Positions 46,975-55,057 of a stretch of 64,000 bases of DNA are shown here, in pieces. The stretch comes from Allosaccharopolyspora coralli (lineage in GTDB: Bacteria; Actinomycetota; Actinomycetes; Mycobacteriales; Pseudonocardiaceae). The translations under genes were made by a program, and so were the position numbers. The DNA lies in contig NZ_CP045929.1 of assembly GCF_009664835.1 (NCBI RefSeq), positions 1,860,001 through 1,924,000 of the forward strand, in the 5' to 3' direction. The stretch's first letter is position 1, and the number at the start of each line of letters is the position of its first letter. The notes below the pieces were generated by a model. It was not told the DNA's origin. It ran no database searches and saw only the letters and a list, made by a program, of their open reading frames with translations.

Positions 46975-48180
46975 ATGAGCGTGGAGATCACCACCGGCCC
47001 GCCGGAGGTCCGTGTTCCCGCGAGTTCGGAGGTGTCCGACACCCTCCGCACCGCGGAAGCCGTGCTGAGCAAGCGCGCCGGTGCCTCGGTCCGGCTCGCC
47101 GATGCCGAGGACCTCGGCGGCAGCGAGAGGTCGGTCGTGATGCGGGTGCGCGTCGCGGAGACCCCGTTCGAGCTGCCGCGGACACTGGTCGTGAAGCACT
47201 ACGGTGAGCACCCGGAGTGGGAGCGTTCGGATCCGTTCGCGCACGAGGCGGCGAGCTGCCAGCTGGCCACCGCGTTGCCGCCGGAGATCCGGGTGGGCCC
47301 GGAGCTGATCGCCCACGACGTGCAGGAACGCTTACTCGTGCTGGAGGATCTCGGCAAGGGCTCCACGCTCGCCGACGTGCTCTTCGCCGATGACCCGCGG
47401 GCCGCCGAGCGTGCGCTGCTGGGTTGGGCGCGTTCGCTGGGGCGGATGCACACGTCGCAAGCCGGGCGCGAGGCGGATTTCGAGGCGCTGATGCGCAGGC
47501 TCGGGGCGTCGTCGTGGCAGGATCCGGTCGCCGACGACATCCGGCGGGCCCTGGACGAACTGCCTGCGTTGTTCGACCAGCTGCTGTCGGTGCCGACCTC
47601 GGATCCGGTGCGGCAGCGCATGCACGGGGCCGCAGAGCTGCTCGGGTCGACCCGGTACCGCTCGTTCAGCCCGTCCGACATCTGCCCGGACAACAGTCTG
47701 GTGACCGGAAACGGTGTTCGGTTCCTCGACTTCGAGTGGGGGTGCGTGCGCGACATCGTGCTGGATGCGGCGTACCTGCAGTTCCCGTTCCCGTCCTCGT
47801 GGTGTTCCTACGCGATGCCGGAGAACCTCGGCGAGTCGCTGTTGGCGACCTGGCGCTCGGAGGTCGTGGAGGTGTGGCCGGATCTCGACGACGACGCGGT
47901 GCTGCTGCCGCGCCTGTTCGACGCGCACCTGCTGTGGGTGTGGGTGTCGACGTGGTGGTTCCTGCCGCGCACGGGTGAACTCGATTCACCGATCGACGTG
48001 CACATGCCCTCGCCGCGCCGGAGCACGGCACTCGTGGACCGCTGGCGACGCGTCCGGGAGGACGCCCAAGCCGCGGGAGCACCGGAGATCGCCGAGTACG
48101 CGGACCTGATCGTGGACGCGTTGGTGGACCGGTTCGGCTCCGGGGCGTTGGAGTTGTTGCCCTACCCGGCCTTTCGCTGA
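46975..48180 (+). CDS. Aminoglycoside phosphotransferase-fold protein
   Basis: 401 residues. ATP-binding lobe features (LVVKHYGE; LLVLEDLGKGSTLADVLF) and a catalytic loop SFSPSDICPDNSL in which the usual HGD is replaced by PSD while the Asp-x4-Asn spacing is kept, then FLDFEWG with the metal-binding Asp. It may be an active small-molecule kinase or an altered one. No resistance can be claimed. ATG 46975 follows GGGAGACG. Confidence 0.7.
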   Translation: MSVEITTGPPEVRVPASSEVSDTLRTAEAVLSKRAGASVRLADAEDLGGSERSVVMRVRVAETPFELPRTLVVKHYGEHPEWERSDPFAHEAASCQLATALPPEIRVGPELIAHDVQERLLVLEDLGKGSTLADVLFADDPRAAERALLGWARSLGRMHTSQAGREADFEALMRRLGASSWQDPVADDIRRALDELPALFDQLLSVPTSDPVRQRMHGAAELLGSTRYRSFSPSDICPDNSLVTGNGVRFLDFEWGCVRDIVLDAAYLQFPFPSSWCSYAMPENLGESLLATWRSEVVEVWPDLDDDAVLLPRLFDAHLLWVWVSTWWFLPRTGELDSPIDVHMPSPRRSTALVDRWRRVREDAQAAGAPEIAEYADLIVDALVDRFGSGALELLPYPAFR

Positions 48181-48575
48181 GCGAGGCGAACGACGGCGCG
48201 ATCCGCCCGATCGAGGTGACCTCGACGGTGTCCCTCGCACGCGCCCAACCGAGCTGCGCGGCGCCTCCGTTGCTCGAGCGCGGCGCTCACCGGCTACGCC
48301 GCGCGCCCGTCACCCTGGATACGCCTTTCGGGCCGATGCGGTCGTTTTTCTTCCGTTCCACCCGATGGAATCCCTGTCGTGGACGGGCGGAAATTGCGTT
48401 GGGTGAGGAAATCCCTTCTCGCTCGATCGCTGTCGAGTGATGTGGTAACGCGGTCGGGTGTTTGCCGTGGTTGATGTGATCTTTGTTACCCGGCCGATCA
48501 TGGTGAACGATTTCGGTGAATTGGCTATCCTGAGTTCACGAGCGCGTAACCCGCCGCTGCTAACGTTTCCACGTG
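48181..48575. other. Intergenic stretch upstream of a secreted protein gene
   Basis: About 395 bases. GGTAAC (48444-48449) and GTTACC (48485-48490) are a separated perfect 6-bp inverted repeat, possibly a regulator site or a hairpin. TATCCT at 48522-48529 could be a -10 element. A GGCGCCTCC/GGCGCTCACC-like stretch at 48255-48300 weakly resembles repeat family A, but I could not align it. No gene is seen. Confidence 0.35.
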
Positions 48576-49046
48576 ATGGCGTCGAAGACGGTGATCCGCC
48601 GTCGGAGTCGTCGCAAACCCAGCGAGTTGTTCAGCTTTCGGAGGCCCCCGGTGCGCGGTGGAGGTCGATCGGCGATGCGTGTGGCGGCGAGCATCCTGCT
48701 CGTCGCCGTGTTCGCCGTGGTGTCTCCGTGGACGGTCTCGGCAAGCGTCGACTCGGGTATGTCCGGGGCCCGTCCGTGGGTCCATGAGACCCGGACGGAA
48801 CCCGAACACCGGGAGCAGGACAAGCTCCGCGAGTCCGTGTCCGTCAACAGAACGGCTCGTGGCGAGAACCCCTCGAAGTTGCCGCTGCCGGGCGGCATCT
48901 CGGGATCGCACCCGGTCGATCTGTCCTTCGAGGACGAGGACGCGCGCATCCCGTCCGTGCTGTGCTCGTCGCGCCACCTGAGACCTCCTGCCGAGTCGCG
49001 CCACGCCAGACACGCCCCCGCCGCGCTGCAGGTCTTCCGACGCTGA
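48576..49046 (+). CDS. Secreted or membrane-anchored hypothetical protein
   Basis: About 156 residues. A basic N-terminus and a hydrophobic segment (MRVAASILLVAVFAVVSPWT, from an internal ATG at 48675) ending in VSASVDSG look like a signal peptide, so the mature part would be a small, polar, arginine-rich protein. I recognise no family. The longer start at ATG 48576 would place a basic stretch before the signal; ATG 48675 would give a 123-residue pre-protein. Expression is plausible, function unknown. Confidence 0.5.
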   Translation: MASKTVIRRRSRRKPSELFSFRRPPVRGGGRSAMRVAASILLVAVFAVVSPWTVSASVDSGMSGARPWVHETRTEPEHREQDKLRESVSVNRTARGENPSKLPLPGGISGSHPVDLSFEDEDARIPSVLCSSRHLRPPAESRHARHAPAALQVFRR

Positions 49047-49136
49047 TCGTCGCCCGCGCTCAGCGTCGAGCGCATCCGGTACGGGGAAGTCTCGTACCGA
49101 GTGGCCCGTGACCTGCCACCTCCAGTGAGGCGAGCG

Positions 49137-49736
49137 ATGAATTTTCAGCATTTGGTGCATCAAGCGCGGCGGCATTCCGGAGTTGTTCCGCGGGAACGCC
49201 GTCTCCAGTGGGCAGCGGGACAAGAACCCGAAGCCCTGTTCATCACCTGTTCCGATTCGCGGGTGATTCCCTCGGCCATCGCCGGTGCCGAACCCGGAAA
49301 GCTGTTCGAGTTGCGGACCGCAGGCAACATGGTTCCCGAATACCGTCCGGATTCGGCCTCGAGCGAGATGGCGACGATCGAGTACGCCGTCCTTCAGCTC
49401 GGTGTCCCCGAGATCGTCGTATGCGGACATTCGCATTGTGGCGCGGTGACCGCGTTGACCGCACGGGGTAGTGGGCTCGATCGGCTGCCTGCGATGCGCA
49501 ACTGGCTCGGCGTTCCGGACAACGGCGAGGTCCGCACCGTGACCGATCCGGCGGTCCGTTCCGAGAGCCAGCAGCACGTGCGAGACCAGCTCGACGTGCT
49601 GGAGGGCTACCCGTTCGTCCGGGAGCGCGTGGCCGACGGACGCCTGCGTCTGCACGGCTGGTTCTTCGAGATCGACACCGGCAACGTGCTGCGGTGCCCG
49701 GACGAACGCACCGGAGCCGACTTCCTGCCGTTGTAA
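49137..49736 (+). CDS. Beta-class carbonic anhydrase
   Basis: 199 residues. Zinc ligands are in FITCSDSRVIPS (Cys, with the Asp-Arg dyad) and VCGHSHCGAV (His and Cys). FELRTAGNMVP is also diagnostic. It interconverts CO2 and bicarbonate. ATG 49137 is chosen because GAGG lies six bases upstream and the family starts here. A SulP transporter gene follows in the same direction after a 330-base repeat-filled gap; together they suggest bicarbonate supply. Confidence 0.94.
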   Translation: MNFQHLVHQARRHSGVVPRERRLQWAAGQEPEALFITCSDSRVIPSAIAGAEPGKLFELRTAGNMVPEYRPDSASSEMATIEYAVLQLGVPEIVVCGHSHCGAVTALTARGSGLDRLPAMRNWLGVPDNGEVRTVTDPAVRSESQQHVRDQLDVLEGYPFVRERVADGRLRLHGWFFEIDTGNVLRCPDERTGADFLPL

Positions 49737-49737
49737 G

Positions 49738-49955
49738 CGGGTGCGCGTAGTGATCTGCGGCGGTGGTTCCGTGGCGGAACCTCGGCTCGCGGCCGGCTGC
49801 GGGATCGTCGACCTCGGGTGGCGCCTCTCCATCATGTCGATGCTGTCCTCGCCGGCCAACGAGGTGAGAATCCGCCGGTCTGCGTAGGAAGTGGAAACAC
49901 TGTCGGCGCACCGTGCCTGATCACAGCCTCACTCCGCGCGGTCCATCAAGCTGTC
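49738..49955 (+). repeat. Intergenic modular repeat, family A, copy 8
   Basis: In order: TGATCTGCGGCGG, the palindrome GGTTCCGTGGCGGAACC, GCTGCGGGATCGTCGACCTC, ATGCTGTCCTCGCCGGCC, GAGAATCCGCC, and the terminal module CTGTCGGCGCACCGTGCCTG. The left GCTCGCGGCCGGC and right GCCGGCCAACGAG arms pair. The order matches copy 6. It fills most of the gap between the carbonic anhydrase and SulP genes; no gene is seen there. Confidence 0.6.
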
Positions 49956-50064
49956 CCGCCGCCGTCAGAGGCGGCCTCGTTCCAACACGACCGGCGTCCG
50001 TGTCGCGACAGCGGCATGGGCGATCCGGTGATCCCATGCTGCCCGAACTCCCTGGAGCTTCGTG

Positions 50065-51582
50065 ATGACCTCAACTGACACGACCCGAGCGATCAGCGGC
50101 CGATCGCGAGGCGGAGTACCGAAATGGCCGCGCGAGTACCGGGGCGCCGATTTCGCCGCCTCGCTCGTGGTGTTCCTCGTCGCACTGCCGTTGTGCGTGG
50201 GCGTTGCCGTGGCCTCCGGCGTGCCCGCCGAGCTGGGCATCGTGACCGGCATCGTCGGCGGCATCGTCGTCGGCCTGCTGCCCGGAAGCACGATGCAGGT
50301 CAGCGGCCCTGCCGCGGGCCTGACGGTGCTCGTCGCCTCCGCCGTGGCCGACCACGGCCTGCAGATGCTCGGTGTGATCGTCCTCGGAGCCGGTGCGATC
50401 CAGCTGCTGTTGGGCCTGGGTGGGCTCGGCACATGGTTCCGGGCGATCTCCCCGGCGGTCGTGCAGGGCATGCTCGCCGGAATCGGGGCCGTGCTCATCC
50501 TCGGCCAGATCTACGTGGTGGCCGGTCTGGAGCAACCGGCCGAGACGAGTGCGAAGTTCGGCGGGCTCGGTGAGCTGGTGACCACCGCGTTCACCACGCC
50601 GCAGGGGCTCAGTGGTATCGGCGTCGCGGTGCTTGCCCTGCTCGTGGCTACCGGGTGGAAGAAGCTGCCGAAGCCGGTGAGCACGGTGCCGGGGCCGCTG
50701 GCCGCGGTCGTGGTGGCCGCAGGCGCCGCCGTGGCGCTCGATCTGCCGCTGGCGCGGATCGAGGTGGGGTCGCTGCTCTCGGCGATGACGCTGCCCACTG
50801 CCGAGACCGTCGGGGGAGCGTTCACTCCCGCCGTGCTGGGCGTGATGGTGACGTTCGCGCTCATCGCCTCCGCGGAGAGCCTGTTCAGCGCGGCGGCCGT
50901 CGACCGGATGCACGATGGGCCGAAGACCCAGTTCAACAAGGAACTCGTCGCGCAGGGCGCCGGGAACACGATCTGCGGTGTGCTCGGCGCGCTGCCCATG
51001 ACTGCGGTGATCGTGCGGAGCTCGACGAACGTCAACGCCGGTGCGCGCACCAAGGCCTCCCGGATCATGCACGGCGTGTGGTTGCTGTTGTTCGTGGTCG
51101 CCATGCCCGGCCTGCTCGGGTTCATCCCGGTCGCGGTACTGGCCGCGTTGCTGCTGCAGGCGGGATGGAAGCTGTTCGAACTGCCGCAGATGGTCGCGCT
51201 GCTGCGCGAACAGCGGGCGGAGGGCGCCATCGTGTTGCTGACGGCGGGCATGATCGTGGCGACGGACCTGCTGCTGGGCACTCTCGTCGGACTGGCTGCC
51301 GCGGTGGTCAAGACCGCTTTCGAGGTCTCCCGGCTCTCGGTCGACCACGAGCACGACGACGACCACGTGCGGGTCCGCCTGGACGGCACGGCGACGTTCC
51401 TGCGCCTGCCCCGCCTGCTGGAGCAGCTCGATCGGGTTCCGATGGTGCGCAGCGTGCACGTCGACCTGAGCGCGTTGCGGCACCTCGACCGCGCGTGCCA
51501 TCAGGCCGTCGAGACATGGGCGGCGCAGCGGCGAAAGAACGACTGCACCGTCGAGGTGGCCATGCCTGCGGGCGTGCGCTGA
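50065..51582 (+). CDS. SulP family anion transporter (candidate bicarbonate/sulfate)
   Basis: 505 residues. About 10 to 12 membrane helices ([59 protein letters not shown]) followed by a short STAS-like tail ([30 protein letters not shown]). SulP members transport sulfate, bicarbonate or other anions; the neighbouring carbonic anhydrase favours bicarbonate. ATG 50065 lies seven bases after GGAG; GTG 50062 is also possible. Confidence 0.88.
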   Translation: MTSTDTTRAISGRSRGGVPKWPREYRGADFAASLVVFLVALPLCVGVAVASGVPAELGIVTGIVGGIVVGLLPGSTMQVSGPAAGLTVLVASAVADHGLQMLGVIVLGAGAIQLLLGLGGLGTWFRAISPAVVQGMLAGIGAVLILGQIYVVAGLEQPAETSAKFGGLGELVTTAFTTPQGLSGIGVAVLALLVATGWKKLPKPVSTVPGPLAAVVVAAGAAVALDLPLARIEVGSLLSAMTLPTAETVGGAFTPAVLGVMVTFALIASAESLFSAAAVDRMHDGPKTQFNKELVAQGAGNTICGVLGALPMTAVIVRSSTNVNAGARTKASRIMHGVWLLLFVVAMPGLLGFIPVAVLAALLLQAGWKLFELPQMVALLREQRAEGAIVLLTAGMIVATDLLLGTLVGLAAAVVKTAFEVSRLSVDHEHDDDHVRVRLDGTATFLRLPRLLEQLDRVPMVRSVHVDLSALRHLDRACHQAVETWAAQRRKNDCTVEVAMPAGVR

Positions 51583-51628
51583 TCGGGCGTGCACCGCGCC
51601 GTCGGCGGTGCCGGGTAGCGTCGATGCC

Positions 51629-52996
51629 GTGAGTGACGGCTTGTTCGAGGACGGTCTCTTCGGCGCCGAGGTCGACGACCGCGCGGGTGAGCGGATCGCC
51701 GAACACGCTCCGCTGGCGGTGCGGATGCGTCCCCGCTCGCTCGACGAGGTCGTCGGCCAACAGCACCTGCTCGGTTCGGGTGCGCCGTTGCGGCGTCTCG
51801 TCGAGGGAGCGGCACCGGCTTCGGTGCTGCTCCACGGCCCGCCCGGAACCGGCAAGACCACGTTGGCGAACCTGGTCTCGCAGGCCACCGGACGTCGTTT
51901 CGTGGCGTTGTCCGCGCTGTCCTCCGGGGTCAAGGAGGTCCGGGCGGTCATCGAGGAGGCGCGTAAACGACTCGGGCGCAGCGCCGAGGCGACCGTGCTG
52001 TTCATCGACGAGGTGCACCGGTTCTCGAAGACCCAGCAGGACGCCCTGCTTGGCGCGGTGGAAGACCGCACGGTGCTGCTGGTGGCGGCGACGACCGAGA
52101 ACCCTTCGTTCTCGGTCGTCTCGCCGCTGCTGTCCCGGTCTCTCGTGCTGCAGTTGCACAGCCTGACCGACGAGGACGTGCGGGGACTCGTGCGGCGTGC
52201 CGTGGAGGAGGAGCGAGGACTCGGCGCAGCGTTCCGCCTGGACGAGGACGCCGAAGCGCACCTCGTGGCGCTCGCGGGCGGCGACGCCCGGCGCGCGCTG
52301 ACGGCGCTGGAAGCCGCCGCGGAGTCCGTGGAGTCGACCGGTGCCGAGGTGATCGACCTCGGCACCGTCGAGGCCACCGTCGACAAGGCCGCGGTGCGCT
52401 ACGACCGCGACGGCGACCAGCATTACGACGTGGTGAGTGCGTTCATCAAGTCGATCCGGGGTTCGGACGTCGACGCGGCACTGCACTATCTGGCCCGGAT
52501 GGTCGAGGCGGGAGAGGATCCGCGGTTCATCGCCCGCAGGCTCGTGGTGCATGCCAGCGAGGACGTCGGGATGGCGGATCCGACGGCGTTGCAGGCGGCG
52601 GTCTCGGCCGCGCACGCGGTGCAGTTCATCGGCATGCCCGAAGGCAGGCTCGCACTGGCCCAGGCCACGATCCATCTCGCCACCGCGCCGAAGTCGAACG
52701 CCGTCATCGCCGCCATCGACGCCGCGATGGGCGACGTCCGCGAGGGCAAGGCCGGCATCGTTCCCCCGCATCTGCGCGACGGTCACTACGCGGGCGCGAA
52801 GAAGCTCGGCAACGCAGTGGGGTATCAGTATCCGCACGGGCGGTCGGAGGGTGTGCTCGAACAGCAGTACCCACCGGACGAACTCGTCGACACCGACTAT
52901 TACGAACCGACCTCCCGGGGCGGCGAACGGCCGTTGGCCGATCGGGTGCCGAAACTGCGGGACATCGTCCGGGGGCGCGAACAGCGTCACGGGTAG
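51629..52996 (+). CDS. rarA: Replication-associated recombination AAA ATPase RarA/MgsA
   Basis: 455 residues. Walker [15 protein letters not shown] near residue 73, Walker [19 protein letters not shown], sensor 1 [22 protein letters not shown], then the MgsA C-terminal domain ([27 protein letters not shown]). It acts at stalled replication forks. Equivalent to Rv2559c. GTG 51629 starts [12 protein letters not shown]. The next gene follows at 40 bases. Confidence 0.93.
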   Translation: MSDGLFEDGLFGAEVDDRAGERIAEHAPLAVRMRPRSLDEVVGQQHLLGSGAPLRRLVEGAAPASVLLHGPPGTGKTTLANLVSQATGRRFVALSALSSGVKEVRAVIEEARKRLGRSAEATVLFIDEVHRFSKTQQDALLGAVEDRTVLLVAATTENPSFSVVSPLLSRSLVLQLHSLTDEDVRGLVRRAVEEERGLGAAFRLDEDAEAHLVALAGGDARRALTALEAAAESVESTGAEVIDLGTVEATVDKAAVRYDRDGDQHYDVVSAFIKSIRGSDVDAALHYLARMVEAGEDPRFIARRLVVHASEDVGMADPTALQAAVSAAHAVQFIGMPEGRLALAQATIHLATAPKSNAVIAAIDAAMGDVREGKAGIVPPHLRDGHYAGAKKLGNAVGYQYPHGRSEGVLEQQYPPDELVDTDYYEPTSRGGERPLADRVPKLRDIVRGREQRHG

Positions 52997-53035
52997 CCTC
53001 GCCTCGTCGTGATCCGCTGCTCGTCAGGAGGTTGT

Positions 53036-53995
53036 GTGCCCCGCATCGTGGTGACCCGATCCATTCCCGAACCCGCGCTCGAACTCTTGCGCACCGCGGG
53101 TGAGGTGGACGAGTTCGGGGCGGAACGCGCGATGACGCCGGACGAACTGCGCGAGGCTGTCCGTGGGGCCGACGCGGTGGTCACGGCGATTCCCGACCGC
53201 ATCGACGATGCCGTCGCCGAGGCTGCGGGTCCGCAGTTGCGGGTCGTGTCGACGATCGCGGTCGGCTACGACAACCTCGACGTCCCGGCGCTGGCCGCGC
53301 GTGGTGTGGAGGTGACGAACACGCCGGGTGTGCTGGTCGAGGCGACCGCCGACATCACGTGGGGTCTGCTGCTGTCGGTGACGCGCAGGCTCGGCGAGGG
53401 CGAGCGGCTGCTGCGCGCGCGCCAGCCCTGGGCATTCAGCTTGTCGTTCATGCTGGGGACCGGCCTGCAGGACAAGACACTCGGGATCGTTGGTCTCGGC
53501 CACATCGGGCAGGCCGTGGCGCGGCGGGGTCGCGCGTTCGGCATGGAGATCGCTTATTCCGGCCGGCGCCGGGTCGACGACGACGTGGAGTCCGAACTCG
53601 ACGCGCGGTTCATGGAACTGCCGGAGCTGCTCGAGTACGCCGACGTCGTCTCGCTGCACTGCCCGTTGACACCCGAGACCCGGCACCTCATCGACGACGC
53701 CGCCCTGCGGCGGATGCGCTCGACCGCGATCCTGGTCAACACCAGCCGGGGGCCCGTTGTCGACGAGGACGCGCTGGCGAACGCACTGGGACGGGACGAG
53801 ATCGCGGGTGCCGCGCTCGACGTCTTCGAGGACGAGCCGCGCGTGCACCCGGGGCTGCTGGACCGCGACGACGTGGCACTGGCTCCGCACCTCGGGTCGG
53901 CAACGGTCGAAACCCGCACGGAGATGGCGATGTTGGCTGCTCGTAACGTGGTGGGAGTGCTCGGCGGTGATGGGCCGGTGACCCCGATTCGGTGA
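53036..53995 (+). CDS. D-isomer 2-hydroxyacid dehydrogenase (glyoxylate/hydroxypyruvate reductase type)
   Basis: 319 residues. NAD(P) fold with LGIVGLGHIGQAVARRGRAFG near residue 148; substrate-binding and catalytic Arg, Glu and His are in NTSRGPVVDEDAL, VFEDEPRVHPG and APHLGSATVETR. GYDNLDVPALAARGVEVTNTPGVL is typical of the glyoxylate reductase branch. Exact substrate unknown. GTG 53036 lies four bases after AGGAGG, slightly short. Confidence 0.9.
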   Translation: MPRIVVTRSIPEPALELLRTAGEVDEFGAERAMTPDELREAVRGADAVVTAIPDRIDDAVAEAAGPQLRVVSTIAVGYDNLDVPALAARGVEVTNTPGVLVEATADITWGLLLSVTRRLGEGERLLRARQPWAFSLSFMLGTGLQDKTLGIVGLGHIGQAVARRGRAFGMEIAYSGRRRVDDDVESELDARFMELPELLEYADVVSLHCPLTPETRHLIDDAALRRMRSTAILVNTSRGPVVDEDALANALGRDEIAGAALDVFEDEPRVHPGLLDRDDVALAPHLGSATVETRTEMAMLAARNVVGVLGGDGPVTPIR

Positions 53996-54206
53996 GGCCG
54001 GTTCGGCCGGGTCGCTCGTCGCCGCAAGGTGTCGCACATGGATCTCGGCGGTAGGCCGGAACCCCTGGTGCGGGCGGTTCCCGGCGCGCCGGGCAGGTGG
54101 GCACGCTGTGCGTGCGACCACGGGGTAACCTGGCCGCGATCATTCCGCCGGAGGCGCTTCGGGCGTTGTCGGCGGCCGCCGCAAGATCCTGTGACCGGGA
54201 GGACAC

Positions 54207-54614
54207 GTGACGCCCACGCAGATCGCCGCGCTGATCGCAGCAGGCGCCTTCGTGCTGCTGGTCGTGCTGCTGGCGATTCCGCTGGTCAAACTCGGGCGCA
54301 CGCTCGACGAGACGACCACGGCGATCCGCAAGGCGCACGAGAATTCCGATCCGCTGTTCACCGGCGCCAACTCGACGCTGACGCACGTGAACACCCAGCT
54401 GGAGCGGGTGGACGGCATCACAGCCAACGCCAAGTCGGTCAGCGGGAACGTCTCGGCGATGTCGTCGCTGTTCACCGCTACACTGGGGGGCCCGTTGGTG
54501 AAGACGGCCGCCTTCTCCTACGGAGTGAGCAAGGCGTTGCGCGCACGGCGCAAACGCAAGGACGAGCCCGCAGGCAGGCACTCCCGCCGCAAGGGCAAGG
54601 GAGGTCTTCAGTGA
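54207..54614 (+). CDS. DUF948 domain membrane protein
   Basis: 135 residues. One N-terminal membrane helix (IAALIAAGAFVLLVVLLAIPLVKL), then a coiled, polar region (LDETTTAIRKAHENSDPLFT; LERVDGITANAKSVSGNVSAM) and a basic tail. This is DUF948, a family often found before alaS in actinobacteria; function unknown. GTG 54207 follows GGGAGGACAC. It overlaps the next small gene by four bases. Confidence 0.85.
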   Translation: MTPTQIAALIAAGAFVLLVVLLAIPLVKLGRTLDETTTAIRKAHENSDPLFTGANSTLTHVNTQLERVDGITANAKSVSGNVSAMSSLFTATLGGPLVKTAAFSYGVSKALRARRKRKDEPAGRHSRRKGKGGLQ

Positions 54615-54949
54615 GGCGTCTGTTCTGGTTCGGTGCCGGAGCCGCCGCTGGGATCGCCGCCTACCGCAAGGTCAACGAGACCACGCGGAAGGCGACGCCG
54701 AGCGGCATGGCCGAGCACCTCGGTGGCGCGGTGCGGGAACTGGCAGGCGCCGTCGGCTCCTTCGGTGCCGAGGTCCGTGCCGGAATGACCGAACGCGAGC
54801 GTGAACTGCACGAGGTGGTCGAGCGCACCACCGAGCCGACTCGGCAGCAGAGCCGCACGGTCGAGGCGACCGGGTGGAGTGCCGACCGCAACGCGGCGAA
54901 CACGGGCGCCGGCGCGCCAGCGCGGCGAGCTCGCGGGGCGGGGCGCTGA
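54611..54949 (+). CDS. Small protein of the DUF6167 type, function unknown
   Basis: 112 residues. The N-terminus RRLFWFGAGAAAGIAAYRKVNE is a short glycine-rich hydrophobic segment, followed by a helical region (GGAVRELAGAVGSFGAEVRAGM). Seen between DUF948 and alaS in many actinobacteria. The GTG overlaps the stop of the DUF948 gene. The C-terminal third is low-complexity. Confidence 0.7.
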   Translation: MRRLFWFGAGAAAGIAAYRKVNETTRKATPSGMAEHLGGAVRELAGAVGSFGAEVRAGMTERERELHEVVERTTEPTRQQSRTVEATGWSADRNAANTGAGAPARRARGAGR

Positions 54950-55057
54950 GACCACCCGGCAGAACACCGGGCCCGACCCGGCCGGTGAGCTCACCCGCCG
55001 TTCCGCCCCGCCGTCGCCGCGACCGCACGACCGCACCTCGCTAAGGACATCACGACC

